64,000 nucleotides of DNA from CAWIUB01 sp963839995 (GTDB taxonomy: Bacteria > Actinomycetota > Actinomycetes > Mycobacteriales > Jatrophihabitantaceae): NCBI GenBank assembly GCA_963839995.1, contig CAWIXH010000005.1, positions 1 to 64,000 of the forward strand, given 5' to 3'. The notes beneath the pieces are model-generated. The model saw nothing but the letters and a program-made list of their open reading frames with translations. It had not been told where the DNA came from and did no database searches. The position numbers and the translations under genes are program-made. How positions within the stretch are numbered: the first letter of the stretch is position 1; every line of letters begins with the position of its first letter. Shown one piece after another: positions 26,736 to 35,942 of the stretch.

Positions 26736-28466
26736 ATGACCAACCGCCAGCAGCCGTCCGGCATGCCGTGCCATCGCTACTCACCGTTCCCGCCCGTCCA
26801 CCTAGCCGACCGGCGGTGGCCCAACCGGGTCATCACGAAGGCCCCGCGTTGGCTGTCTACCGACCTGCGCGACGGCAACCAGGCCCTGATCGATCCGATG
26901 AACGCCACCCGCAAGCACGCCATGTTCGACCTGCTGGTGCGCCTGGGCTACAAGGAGATCGAGATCGGGTTCCCGGCGGCCAGCCAGACGGAGTTCGAGT
27001 TCGTCCGCGAGCTGATCGGGAGCGGCCGAGTCCCTGATGACGTCCGCGTCTCGGTGCTCACCCAGGCGCGCGAGGAGCTGATCGAGCGCACCGTCCAGTC
27101 GCTGGTTGGCGCCAAGCAGGCCACCGTCCACATGTACAACGCCGCTGCGCCGGAGTTCCGCCGGGTGGTCTTCGGCTGGCCCGGCGACGGCCGGACCGAG
27201 TGCCGGGCCGTCGCCGTCGACGGCACCCACGCCGTCATGAAATACGCCGAGTCGCACCTCAACGGCACCGAATTCGGCTACGAGTATTCCCCTGAGATCT
27301 TCATGGACACCGAGGCAGACTTCGCGCTGGAGATCTGCGAGTCGGTGATGGACGCGTGGCAGCCGGCAGCCGACCGCGAAATCGTGCTGAACCTGCCGTG
27401 CACCGTCGAGCGGTCGACGCCCAACGTGTTCGCCGACCAGATCGAGTGGATGTCACGCAACCTCTCCCGGCGCGAGCACATCGCGCTGAGCGTGCACACG
27501 CACAACGATCGCGGCACGGCCGTGGCCGACGCCGAACTGGCCATGCTGGCCGGTGCGGACCGCGTGGAGGGGTGCCTGTTCGGCAACGGTGAGCGCACCG
27601 GCAACGTCGACCTGGTGACCCTGGGGCTGAACCTGTACAGCCAGGGCGTCGACCCGCAGATCGACTTCAGCGACATCGATGAGATCCGGCGCACCGTCGA
27701 GTACTGCAACCGCATCGACGTGCACGAACGCCATCCCTACGCGGGCGACCTGGTCTACACGTCCTTCTCCGGCTCGCACCAGGATGCGATCAAGAAGGCG
27801 TTCGACGCGCGCGAGCGCGAGGCGAAGGCCACCGGCACGCCCGTAGACGAAATGAGCTGGTACGTGCCGTACCTGCCCATCGATCCCAAGGACGTCGGCC
27901 GGTCGTACGAGGCAGTGATCCGGGTCAACTCGCAGTCCGGCAAGGGCGGCGTCGCCTACATCATGAAGGCCGACCACAGGCTGGATCTGCCGCGACGCCT
28001 GCAGATCGAGTTCAGCCACGTCATCCAGCGGCACACCGACGACGAGGGCGGCGAGGTCGAGGCGGCGGCGATGTGGCAGATCTTCTCCGACGAGTACCTG
28101 CGCGCTGGGGCAGTCGAGTTGCGCTCGTTCGCCTCGTCGAGCGAGGACGGCGTCGAGAAGATCACCGCTACGGTGCGGGTATTCGGCACCGACCACGCGG
28201 TCGTCGGTTACGGCAACGGGCCGATCGCCGCCTTCTGCTCCGCGCTGTCCGAGGTCGACCTGGGCCTCGGCGGGGCCAACGTCCGGGTGCTGGATTACGC
28301 GGAGCACGCGCTCACCGCCGGCCGGGACGCGGAGGCGGCCGCCTACCTCGAGCTCGAGATCGGCGATCGGGTGCTGTGGGGCGTCGGCATCAGCGAGTCG
28401 ATCGTCCAGGCGTCGCTGCGCGCGGTCATCAACGGCCTAAACCGGTACGCGCGGGACCTGCACTGA
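26736..28466 (+). CDS. leuA: 2-isopropylmalate synthase
   Basis: 576-residue enzyme, first committed step of leucine synthesis (acetyl-CoA plus 2-oxoisovalerate). It has a TIM barrel with WLSTDLRDGNQALIDPMN and the metal-binding HxH in SVHTHNDRGTAVADAEL, GNGERTGNVDLVTLGLNLY, and a C-terminal LeuA dimer/allosteric domain with GKGGVAYIMKADH and FCSALSEVDLGLGGANV. It is of the longer LeuA type found in actinobacteria. Expression is probably controlled by the leucine-rich leader upstream. The ATG is preceded by GAGAGCAGCAGCC; the RBS is modest. Confidence 0.96.
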   Translation: MTNRQQPSGMPCHRYSPFPPVHLADRRWPNRVITKAPRWLSTDLRDGNQALIDPMNATRKHAMFDLLVRLGYKEIEIGFPAASQTEFEFVRELIGSGRVPDDVRVSVLTQAREELIERTVQSLVGAKQATVHMYNAAAPEFRRVVFGWPGDGRTECRAVAVDGTHAVMKYAESHLNGTEFGYEYSPEIFMDTEADFALEICESVMDAWQPAADREIVLNLPCTVERSTPNVFADQIEWMSRNLSRREHIALSVHTHNDRGTAVADAELAMLAGADRVEGCLFGNGERTGNVDLVTLGLNLYSQGVDPQIDFSDIDEIRRTVEYCNRIDVHERHPYAGDLVYTSFSGSHQDAIKKAFDAREREAKATGTPVDEMSWYVPYLPIDPKDVGRSYEAVIRVNSQSGKGGVAYIMKADHRLDLPRRLQIEFSHVIQRHTDDEGGEVEAAAMWQIFSDEYLRAGAVELRSFASSSEDGVEKITATVRVFGTDHAVVGYGNGPIAAFCSALSEVDLGLGGANVRVLDYAEHALTAGRDAEAAAYLELEIGDRVLWGVGISESIVQASLRAVINGLNRYARDLH

Positions 28467-28546
28467 CGGCGTTTCGCTTCGCCGAGCCGCCTCGGCGGTG
28501 GAACGATCTTGGGACACTCTGCTCACCACTGGAAGACTGAGGTCCG

Positions 28547-29137
28547 ATGAGCCAACCGCCCGACCCGAATACGCCGCCGGATGCGAACCTGCCACCGAGT
28601 CCGCCACCGCCCAGCGTCCCGCAACCTTCCGGCCAGGTACCGACAGGCCCGCCGCCGAGTTTCCCGACCGCACCACCACCGGCCGAGGGTTACGGCTATG
28701 GACAGGTCGCCCCGGGAGGTGCCCCGCCCGGCATGCATACAGATCCAGCCAGCGGGCTGACCCTGCCGGACGGTGTCGAGCTGGCCTCGATCGGCCGGCG
28801 CATCGGCTCCTACTTCCTTGGCATCCTGCTGGCGATCGTCACCCTGGGCATCGGCTTCATCATCTGGGGCCTGATCGTGTGGGGTCGCGGCCAGACGCCC
28901 GCCATGCAAGTGCTCAAGATGCGCTGCTGGCGTGAGGAGAGCCGGCAGAAGGCCGGCTGGGGCTGGATGGCGTTGCGCGAGATCATCGGCAGCCTCGTCG
29001 AGGGGATTCTCGGTCTGATCACCCAGTTGATCTCGTTCATCTTGATGGTGACGGGCAACAAGCGGAAGTGCATCAAGGACTACATCGCGGGCACCGTCGT
29101 GCTGCACGACCCGAACAACCTGCTCGCCGGCAAGTAA
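28547..29137 (+). CDS. RDD family membrane protein with Pro-rich N-terminus
   Basis: 196-residue protein. The first 70 or so residues are Pro-rich and disordered. The RDD domain begins GVELASIGRRIGSYFLGIL (here with R-R-I-G in place of the classic R-x-x-A), followed by two or three hydrophobic segments (LAIVTLGIGFIIWGLIVW; IIGSLVEGILGLITQLISFI) and ends KRKCIKDYIAGTVVL, containing the conserved D. The function of this domain is unknown in most cases. It follows leuA by 80 bases and is convergent with the mycosin-like gene. Confidence 0.82.
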   Translation: MSQPPDPNTPPDANLPPSPPPPSVPQPSGQVPTGPPPSFPTAPPPAEGYGYGQVAPGGAPPGMHTDPASGLTLPDGVELASIGRRIGSYFLGILLAIVTLGIGFIIWGLIVWGRGQTPAMQVLKMRCWREESRQKAGWGWMALREIIGSLVEGILGLITQLISFILMVTGNKRKCIKDYIAGTVVLHDPNNLLAGK

Positions 29138-29141
29138 CCGG

Positions 29142-30545
29142 TCAGGCACGCGGTGGCAGGTCTGTGGCCTCCACCGGCGAAGGACTGGTCCTTGGCGCGT
29201 CCTGCAACCCAGCCGGCTCCGGCGCATCTTCTGGCGCACTGACGTCGTACCAGACGACGCCGGAGGGTGTCGTCCGCTCGGTCGCCGGCTGAGATGGCCG
29301 GGTGAGCGCCCTGCCGCGCCGCCGGGAACGCACGCCCAGCACGGCGAGTGTTGCCAAACCGGCCAGTCCCAACACCGCGAGCACCACGCCGGCGATTAGC
29401 GAACCCGAGACGGTGCCGGGCGAGGCCCCGACGAGGAAGCTGCCCGCCGGACTCGGCCGGGTCGCGGCTGGCCGCGGGGCTGGCTGGCTCGCTGCGGCCT
29501 GCCGAGCCTTGTCCCGGGCGATGAACGGGTCCAGGGCAGCGAACACTGGGTTGGCGGCGGTCGGCGGCACCGCGGCCGTCACGGCCGCCTTCAGGTTCAG
29601 CGTCCCGTAGCCATACGCCGGGTCCCGCTTCGCACTGCGCCGGTCGAGCGTAGCCAGCATCCGGGCGGCCACCTGTCGCGCAGTCAGCGTGGGGTACTTC
29701 GACCAGATCACTGCCAGGGCGGCGGACGTGAGCGCAGTGGCCTGGCTGGTGCCGTCGCCGATGAAGGCGGTCCCGGCGTCGCGACCGAGCGACGGGATGC
29801 TCACCCCGGGCGCGGTCATGGTCAGATACGGATGACGGGACGAAAAGCTCGCAACCGCCCCATTGTCGTGGACGGCGCCGACCGATATCACGCCGAGGCA
29901 GACACCAGGGTCCTCGACCGGGCTGCCCTTTGCGGCCGCATTACCTGCCGACGCGACGACGATCGCGCCCTTGCCTATCGCATAGGTGATCGCAGTCTGC
30001 TCGTCCTGCGGGCAGGCGAACCGGTCTCGGTTGGCGAAACGTTCGCCCCCCAGCGACAGGCTGATGATCTTGCCGCCGTGGTCGGCTGCCCAGCGGATAG
30101 CCGCGGGCACCTGATCGCTGCCGACCGCCGGAGCGTCGTCCGTGCCGCGGATCGGCACGGCGATCGGCAGCAGCTTCGCGTCCGGTGCGAGGCCGGTGAT
30201 GTCGGCGAGCCCGGTATGGGCCACCATCAGCGAGGCCATGGCGGTGCCGTGGCCGAAGGTCTCGAGTTCGTGGTCGGCCCGCCCGTCCAGGCTCGGGTTG
30301 CCGAAGTCCTTGCCTGGCAGCACATTCGCCGACAGTTCCGCGAGGGACGCGTTGACCCCGGTGTCGATCTCGGCGATCACGACGCCTTGGCCACGAGCAC
30401 CGGCGGTCCACAGTGACGGCACCTGCCAGGCGTCGAACCACCATTCCGGCGCCTCGGGCGGGCCGGGCGCGGCGGTTGCGGGGGCGGCGAGGGCGAGCGT
30501 AGTGACAAGCAACGCGCCGATCACCGCTACGCGGCGCGCCGTCAC
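29142..30545 (-). CDS. S8 family serine protease, mycosin-like
   Basis: 467-residue membrane-anchored subtilisin-type protease. A signal peptide (VAVIGALLVTTLALAAPATA) is followed by the catalytic Asp in VIAEIDTGVNASL, His in TFGHGTAMASLMV, the oxyanion Asn in VASAGNAAAKG and Ser in GDGTSQATALTSAAL. A C-terminal helix (SLIAGVVLAVLGLAGLATLA) and a short cytosolic tail follow. This is the MycP layout of type VII secretion, but no EccB/C/D/E or ESX substrate gene is present. The GTG start (30545) overlaps the upstream gene by 4 bp. Confidence 0.88.
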   Translation of the reverse strand: MTARRVAVIGALLVTTLALAAPATAAPGPPEAPEWWFDAWQVPSLWTAGARGQGVVIAEIDTGVNASLAELSANVLPGKDFGNPSLDGRADHELETFGHGTAMASLMVAHTGLADITGLAPDAKLLPIAVPIRGTDDAPAVGSDQVPAAIRWAADHGGKIISLSLGGERFANRDRFACPQDEQTAITYAIGKGAIVVASAGNAAAKGSPVEDPGVCLGVISVGAVHDNGAVASFSSRHPYLTMTAPGVSIPSLGRDAGTAFIGDGTSQATALTSAALAVIWSKYPTLTARQVAARMLATLDRRSAKRDPAYGYGTLNLKAAVTAAVPPTAANPVFAALDPFIARDKARQAAASQPAPRPAATRPSPAGSFLVGASPGTVSGSLIAGVVLAVLGLAGLATLAVLGVRSRRRGRALTRPSQPATERTTPSGVVWYDVSAPEDAPEPAGLQDAPRTSPSPVEATDLPPRA

Positions 30546-31525
30546 GAGATTCCCCAGACGATCGTTGTGGGCGACGTTGCGTAGCACAGCCCGAAGAGCG
30601 GCAGCTGCGCAGTACCGCTCTTGGCCTGCGGCATGTTGTCGAAGTCGAGGCGGGTGTACGTGCCAGAGACCGCGAGCGTGCCGTTGATCTCGATCCGGCC
30701 ATCTGGGTTCGACATGACCTGCAGTGAGAGGGCGGACCGGTCCGTGCCCTGGACGCTGCCCCACAGCGTCCCGGGCACCGCACGGTCGTCATCAGGCAGC
30801 GGGCAGCTCGGGTCACTCGTGGTGGCTGTCAGGCAGCGGGTCACTGCCGCATTCACGGCTGCGTTGATCGATGTTTCGCCTGTCGGGCTGACCACGACGT
30901 TGATCACTTGCGGGCCGGGCGCGGAGAAGCGCACTGTGCGGCTGTTCTCGGCGAGCATCAGGTTCGGTGTGTCCAGGCTGATCGGCAACGCTCCGGGGAA
31001 CAGCAGCACCGGCCCGCTGGGGACCGCCGCGCCGGTGACCGTCGCGCGATTCTGCGCCGCTGGTAGCCGAAGTTCGGTCGGCACGGCGGCCGCGACGAGC
31101 CGCCACCGCCCGTCGCGGCGGGTCACCGCGACGTTGTCCGAGATGGTCTCGCTCCGGTCCGGGAACGGCAGGGAGTACTCAACCATGACGGTGGCCCGAG
31201 CGCCGATGCGCTCCACCGCGAGCACCGACAGATGGCTGATCGGGGCGCTAGCGCGCTGTGCCCGCAGCACCTCTGAGGTGAGCAGCTGGTGGCGGCCTGC
31301 GGGCAGGTCACCGAAGCCCAAGGCCGCCGGGGCGTCAGCCCGTTCGAGCGCTTCGAAGTAGTCGCGGACCGTGTTAGCCGGGTCGGCCTTCCGCAGGTAG
31401 CCGGTGATAGCGAGGACGCTGCCGATCGCCAGCAGCGCGACGGCCGCCGCCGCCGCTGCCCACGACAGCCGACTGCGACGCCGTGGTGGCGGCGGCAGCA
31501 CCTCAGTGGCTGGTATCTCGGACAT
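30542..31525 (-). CDS. Membrane-anchored hypothetical protein paired with mycosin
   Basis: 327-residue protein with an N-terminal cytosolic Pro/Arg stretch, one membrane helix (LSWAAAAAAVALLAIGSVLA), a DUF4878/NTF2-like region (DPANTVRDYFEALERADAPA) and an extracytoplasmic beta-rich domain with two Cys (about residues 238 and 248). I do not recognise a family with a known role. It is translationally coupled to the mycosin-like protease, so it may be a partner, regulator or substrate of it. Confidence 0.75.
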   Translation of the reverse strand: MSEIPATEVLPPPPRRRSRLSWAAAAAAVALLAIGSVLAITGYLRKADPANTVRDYFEALERADAPAALGFGDLPAGRHQLLTSEVLRAQRASAPISHLSVLAVERIGARATVMVEYSLPFPDRSETISDNVAVTRRDGRWRLVAAAVPTELRLPAAQNRATVTGAAVPSGPVLLFPGALPISLDTPNLMLAENSRTVRFSAPGPQVINVVVSPTGETSINAAVNAAVTRCLTATTSDPSCPLPDDDRAVPGTLWGSVQGTDRSALSLQVMSNPDGRIEINGTLAVSGTYTRLDFDNMPQAKSGTAQLPLFGLCYATSPTTIVWGIS

Positions 31526-32122
31526 CTACTCGACCCGGCGTCGTCCGGAAAACGCCCGGCCCAGCGTTACCTCGTCGGCGTATTCCAGATCGCCGCCCAC
31601 CGGCAGACCACTCGCCAACCGGGTCACCGTGAGCTGCATGGGCTTGACCAGCCGGGCGAGGTACGTGGCGGTCGCCTCGCCCTCGAGATTGGGGTCGGTA
31701 GCCAAGATCAGCTCCGTCACAGTGCCGTCGGCCAGCCGCTGCATGAGCTCGCGCAGCCGAAGGTCGTCGGGGCCCACCCCGTCGATCGGGCTGATCGCCC
31801 CGCCGAGCACGTGGTAGCGCCCGCGGAATTCCCCGGTGCGCTCGACGGCGACGACGTCCTTGGGCTCCTCGACCACGCAGATCACCGAGGCGTCGCGGCG
31901 CGGGTCACGGCAGATCCGGCACTCGTCGCCCTCGCTGACGTTGCCGCAGATCCGGCAGAAGCGGATCTCGTCCTTGACCCGCTTCAGCGTGAGCGCCAGG
32001 CGTTCGACGTCGGCCGAGTCGGTCGCCAGCAGGTGGAATGCGATGCGCTGCGCGCTCTTCGGGCCGATTCCCGGCAGCCGGCCCAGTTCGTCGATCAGGT
32101 CCTGGACCGCACCCTCGTACAT
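31526..32122 (-). CDS. recR: Recombination mediator RecR
   Basis: 198-residue RecF-pathway protein that loads RecA with RecFO. An N-terminal helix-hairpin-helix (LGRLPGIGPKSAQRIAFHLL) is followed by a four-cysteine zinc finger (FCRICGNVSEGDECRIC), a Toprim domain (VICVVEEPKDVVAVERTGEF) and the Walker-B-like C-terminal region. Its length is normal. ATG 32122 is chosen; GTG/TTG codons lie two residues upstream. It belongs to the conserved dnaX-ybaB-recR set. Confidence 0.96.
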   Translation of the reverse strand: MYEGAVQDLIDELGRLPGIGPKSAQRIAFHLLATDSADVERLALTLKRVKDEIRFCRICGNVSEGDECRICRDPRRDASVICVVEEPKDVVAVERTGEFRGRYHVLGGAISPIDGVGPDDLRLRELMQRLADGTVTELILATDPNLEGEATATYLARLVKPMQLTVTRLASGLPVGGDLEYADEVTLGRAFSGRRRVE

Positions 32123-32134
32123 CACCAATCTACG

Positions 32135-32494
32135 TCAGAAGCCGGGGAGGCCGAGGCCGCCCAAGCCCGCCGCGCCTCCGGTTAGGGGACCCATCTTCTC
32201 GTCGGCCAGAGCTGCTGCGGCCCGGTTGGCGTCACGGACCGCGGCCACGACGAGGTCCTGCAAGGTCTCGATGTCGTCGGGGTCAACGGCGTCGGGCGAG
32301 ATCGTCACGGCCTTCAGCTCGCCTGCGCCTGACACCGTTGCGGTGACCAGCCCGCCGCCGGCGCTGCCGCTGACCTCCGCGTCGGCAAGCTCGGCCTGTG
32401 CGCTCGCGAGCTGCTGCTGCATTTTCTGGGCCTGTTTCATCAGCTGCTGCATGTTGGGCTGGCCACCGCCGAACCCGCCACCCCGAGAGCTCAC
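32135..32494 (-). CDS. YbaB/EbfC family nucleoid-associated protein
   Basis: 119-residue DNA-binding protein. A Gly-rich N-terminus precedes the Gln/Met-rich helix MQQLMKQAQKMQQQLASAQA, then ELADAEVSGSAGGGLVTATV and the family motif. YbaB/EbfC dimers bind DNA like tweezers and contribute to nucleoid structure. It lies between dnaX and recR, the standard neighbourhood. ATG 32494 starts 9 bases after dnaX ends. Confidence 0.94.
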   Translation of the reverse strand: MSSRGGGFGGGQPNMQQLMKQAQKMQQQLASAQAELADAEVSGSAGGGLVTATVSGAGELKAVTISPDAVDPDDIETLQDLVVAAVRDANRAAAALADEKMGPLTGGAAGLGGLGLPGF

Positions 32495-32503
32495 TCCGTC
32501 AGC

Positions 32504-34192
32504 CTAACGGTCAATCGGGTCTTCGACGGGGCGGGCGCCCAGCGTGGACTGCAGCAGCTGCAGCGCCTCCGCTTCGGGGTCGCCGGATGCCGCGGGCGGG
32601 TCGCTCGCGTCGCGGGGATCCGGCTCGGTGCGCGGTGCGGGACGTGGTGCGGGGTCCGTCACGGCATCATCATCGGCTTGCACCTCGACTCGCCAAGCGC
32701 CGCCCAGGACGCTGCCGAGCGCCGCGGCCAGCAGCGAGGTGTTGCTCTGCTCGCCGATCATCTTGGCGAGTGGGCCGCCGGCGCGAATCGTCACGAGATC
32801 ACCGTCGAGCTCCCCGACTTGCGCGTTGTCGAGCAGAGCCCGGGTGCGCCGGCTCGACTGCTTGACGACGTCGAGGATCTCCGGCCACAACCGCCGGATT
32901 CCGGCCGCGTCGACCACCCCGTCCGCTGCCGGCTTGCGCGGGGGCGCGGCGGCGGTTTCCGCGGCCGGCTGCGCTGCCGTGGCAGGCGGTGCCACCGGCT
33001 CGCTGGTTACGTCGCTGCCCTGAGCGAGGGACTGCCGGCGTTCGAGCCGCTCGATGCGTTGCAGCATGGCAGCGGAATCGGCGGCTGCGTCCGGCAACTG
33101 CATTCGGGCGCAGAGCAGCTCGAGGACGAGCCGCGGCGAGGTCGTCCCGCGCATCTCGATCAGCGCGTTGTGCACAATCTCGGCGTAGCGGGCGACAGTT
33201 GCACCGCCGAGCCGCGCGGCCTGGTCGGACATCCGGGCGAGCTCGTCCTGTGGCGCGTCGATCAGCGACCGCTCGCCGGCGTCCGGGACCGCGTCCAGGA
33301 TGATCAGGTCACGAAAGCGGTCCAGCAGGTCGGCGGCGAACCTTCGCGGATCGTGGCCGGCCTCGACGAGACGGTCGACCGTTTCGTACACGCCCGCGGC
33401 GTCCCCTGCCGCCAGAGCGTCGACCATGTCGTCCAGCAACGCGGCGTCGGTGACGCCCATCAACGCGACCGCACGCGCATAGCTGACGCCCTCTGCGCCC
33501 GCGCCGGCGAGCAGCTGGTCGAGCACCGACAGCGCGTCGCGGACGCTCCCGCCACCCGCGCGCACGACCAGGGGCAGCGCGGCCGGCTCGACCGTCACGC
33601 CCTCGGCGGCGCAGATGCGCTCGAGGTGGGCCCTCAGCACCCCAGGCGGGACCAGCCGGAACGGATAGTGATGGGTGCGGGAGCGGATCGTCTGCAGCAC
33701 CTTGTCGGGCTCGGTGGTGGCGAAGACGAAAACAAGGAAGTCCGGCGGCTCCTCGATCAGCTTGAGCAGGGCGTTGAAGCCCTGCGTGGTGACCATGTGC
33801 GCCTCGTCGATGATGTAGACCTTGTACCTGTCGCGGACGGGCGCGTAGAACGCTCGCTCCCGCAGGTCTCGCGCGTCATCGACGCCGCCGTGGCTGGCCG
33901 CGTCGATCTCGATCACGTCGATGGAGCCAGGCCCGTTGGGGGCCAGTTCGATGCAGGAGTCGCACACGCCGCACGGGTTCGGCGTGGGGCCCTGCTCGCA
34001 ATTGAGCGAGCGGGCCAAGATGCGCGCGGTGGACGTCTTGCCGCAGCCGCGCGGCCCGCTGAACAAATACGCATGGTTGATGCGTCCGGACGCGACCGCA
34101 TGGGTCAACGGCGTCGTGACGTGGTCCTGACCGATCACCTCGGCGAACGTCGCCGACCGGTACTTGCGATACAGCGCCAAGCTTGCAGCCAC
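32504..34192 (-). CDS. dnaX: DNA polymerase III subunits gamma/tau
   Basis: 562-residue clamp-loader ATPase. It starts near SLALYRKYRSATFAEVIGQDH. The P-loop is FSGPRGCGKTSTARIL, the zinc module has Cys residues in CEQGPTPNPCGVCDSC, Walker B is VYIIDEAHMVT, sensor 1 is FATTEPDKVL, and a tau-like Pro/Ala-rich C-terminal region follows. I chose GTG 34192, close to the family start; the frame is open upstream into low-complexity DNA. TTG 34180 is possible. It heads the dnaX-ybaB-recR group and lies upstream of the SRP RNA region. Confidence 0.95.
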   Translation of the reverse strand: MAASLALYRKYRSATFAEVIGQDHVTTPLTHAVASGRINHAYLFSGPRGCGKTSTARILARSLNCEQGPTPNPCGVCDSCIELAPNGPGSIDVIEIDAASHGGVDDARDLRERAFYAPVRDRYKVYIIDEAHMVTTQGFNALLKLIEEPPDFLVFVFATTEPDKVLQTIRSRTHHYPFRLVPPGVLRAHLERICAAEGVTVEPAALPLVVRAGGGSVRDALSVLDQLLAGAGAEGVSYARAVALMGVTDAALLDDMVDALAAGDAAGVYETVDRLVEAGHDPRRFAADLLDRFRDLIILDAVPDAGERSLIDAPQDELARMSDQAARLGGATVARYAEIVHNALIEMRGTTSPRLVLELLCARMQLPDAAADSAAMLQRIERLERRQSLAQGSDVTSEPVAPPATAAQPAAETAAAPPRKPAADGVVDAAGIRRLWPEILDVVKQSSRRTRALLDNAQVGELDGDLVTIRAGGPLAKMIGEQSNTSLLAAALGSVLGGAWRVEVQADDDAVTDPAPRPAPRTEPDPRDASDPPAASGDPEAEALQLLQSTLGARPVEDPIDR

Positions 34193-34350
34193 GAAGACTG
34201 AGGCTAGAGCAACCCTCCGACGCCCCGCCCCCACTACGTCGCGAGGTCGCGAGGTCGCGAGGCGCCGGGCGACCCCCCCCACTCTCGCCTCGCGCGCTCA
34301 TCTGTGCGGTTCGCGGCTTGCACTCGCGTTCATCCTCCGACGCTCCCCTC

Positions 34351-34546
34351 GGATCGTCCCCGTCGGATCGTCCCCGTCGGATCGTCCGCGTCGGATCGTC
34401 CGCGTCGGATCGTCCGCGTCGGATCGTCCGCGTCGGATCGTCCGCGTCGGATCGTCCGCGTCGGATCGTCCGCGTCGGATCGTCGCTGTCGGATCGTCCC
34501 CGTCGGATCGTCCCCGTCGGATCGTCCCCGTCGGATCGTCGCTGTG
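34351..34546. repeat. 14-bp minisatellite, 14 copies
   Basis: Fourteen head-to-tail copies of a 14-bp unit, GGATCGTCCNCGTC. Variants occur in an ordered pattern: two CCCC-type, seven CGCG-type, one GCTG, three CCCC-type and one GCTG copy. It lies in the gap between the dnaX start and a plus-strand DUF559-like gene. Because 14 is not a multiple of 3, the reading frame rotates through the array. The remaining parts of 34193-34732 show no gene. Confidence 0.95.
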
Positions 34547-34732
34547 ATCAAGAGCCACCGGCCGTGCGTTAGCGCTCGGTGCGGGGCTCCTGATCACGGA
34601 GGCCCCGGTGGGGCACCGGCTCCCATGTGCAGAGGCTCCGGCTTCGGAGCGGGTTATCCCCAGCGTCCAACGGTTGTCCACAGATCGGGGAGGACGCTCG
34701 CCGCGGCAGGTACGGCGCAGGACGCTTGCCGC

Positions 34733-35671
34733 ATGGACGAGGCGCTGCTCGATGAGCTCTGCCCAATGCTCGACCCCACCGCATTGCCCCGCATCCTCAG
34801 CCGGGCCGAGGCGGTGAGCCGAGGCTTCGCGCCACACGTCATCGAGCGCCGGCTCGCGGCTGGCCGCTGGCAGCGGCTGCTGCCGCGGACCTACCTGACG
34901 GTTCCCTCTACGCTTCCGTTGGGCTGGATGGATCGGATCACCGCGGCCCTTGCGTTCGCCGGACCGGAAAGCATGGTCACTGGATCGACGGCGCTGGCTG
35001 TCGCGGGGATCCGCTGTGTACCGCGCCTGCCCCCCGTCGTCGTCCTGGTGCCGCGGACCAATCGCTGCCGATCCCGATCCTGGGTCCGGATTCGCCGAAC
35101 TGATCACCTCCCCGAGCCGGAGTTGGACGTCGGTCCGCGCCGGGTGTCTGCCGCTCGCGCCGCCGTCGACCATGGCGGCGAGTTGCGCCGACTGGACGAC
35201 GCGCGCGCATTGGTGAGCGAGCTGGTGCGCCGCCGACTTGGCACGGTCAGCGAGCTCGGGATCGAGCTCGAGGCAGGGCAACGGAATGGCAGCGCATTCT
35301 TGCGCCGAGCGATTGGCGAGGTCACCGACGGATCGTGGTCGGCTCCGGAGGCACGGGCCGCCTGGCTGATGCGCCGCAATCGGGCCATTCCAGCGTTTGA
35401 GCAGAATGCGCGCATCGTGCGAGCGGACGGCCGATGCTTCGTCGTCGACTTCCTGTGGCGGGACCCGCGGGCAGTTCTCGAGATCGACAGCCTGGAGCAT
35501 CATTTCGAGACGCTCGATTGGTTGGCCACCATGGATCGCCATCGCGCGCTAGAGACGCTCGGCTATTCGGTCGCGCATTGGGCGCCGTCGGTCGTCTGCG
35601 CCGAGCCGCGGCGGTTCGTCGCGGAGGTGGCTGCCTGGCTCGCGGCCCGTACCCGGACACGGATTGCATGA
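34733..35671 (+). CDS. DUF559/AbiEi-type antitoxin-like conserved protein
   Basis: 312-residue protein of a group common in actinobacteria. An N-terminal winged-helix-like AbiEi region (SRAEAVSRGFAPHVIERRLA, LLPRTYLTVPSTLP) is followed by a C-terminal DUF559/Vsr-like endonuclease-type domain (GRCFVVDFLWRDPRAVLEID) carrying the D-x-L and E-I-D acidic pattern. No toxin gene accompanies it, so the antitoxin label says little about function. ATG 34733 is chosen; the open frame upstream runs through the minisatellite and is not coding. Confidence 0.75.
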   Translation: MDEALLDELCPMLDPTALPRILSRAEAVSRGFAPHVIERRLAAGRWQRLLPRTYLTVPSTLPLGWMDRITAALAFAGPESMVTGSTALAVAGIRCVPRLPPVVVLVPRTNRCRSRSWVRIRRTDHLPEPELDVGPRRVSAARAAVDHGGELRRLDDARALVSELVRRRLGTVSELGIELEAGQRNGSAFLRRAIGEVTDGSWSAPEARAAWLMRRNRAIPAFEQNARIVRADGRCFVVDFLWRDPRAVLEIDSLEHHFETLDWLATMDRHRALETLGYSVAHWAPSVVCAEPRRFVAEVAAWLAARTRTRIA

Positions 35672-35722
35672 TCAAGAGCCGCGCGCCGCGCCATGTCGCC
35701 CGGTCCTGGGAACTTGATCACG

Positions 35723-35908
35723 ACCGTTGGCGGTACGGCGCAACGTCACCACCGTTGGCGGTACGGCGCAACGTCACCACCGTTGGCGGTACGGCGCAAC
35801 GTCACCACCGTTGGCGGTACGGCGCAACGTCACCACCGTTGGCGGTACGGCGCAACGTCACCACCGTTGGCGGTACGGCGCAACGTCACCACCGTTGGCG
35901 GTGCGGCC
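35723..35908. repeat. 28-bp minisatellite, 6.6 copies
   Basis: Six perfect tandem copies of a 28-bp unit beginning ACCGTTGGCGGTACGG and ending CAACGTCACC, plus a partial seventh copy at 35891 that diverges after 12 bases. The array fills the gap between the DUF559-like gene and the SRP RNA. It has no spacers, so it is not a CRISPR. Perfect identity of copies suggests recent expansion. Confidence 0.95.
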
Positions 35909-35942
35909 TTCCGATCCGGTGCCGTGGCGGTACGCGGCACAG

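Noticed and set aside
34304..34732. N-terminal extension of the DUF559-like gene through the minisatellite
   Set aside because: The 14-bp repeat gives a periodic peptide with no family match; the family starts at ATG 34733.
35723..35908. CRISPR array
   Set aside because: The 28-bp units are directly adjacent with no spacers, and no cas genes are present.
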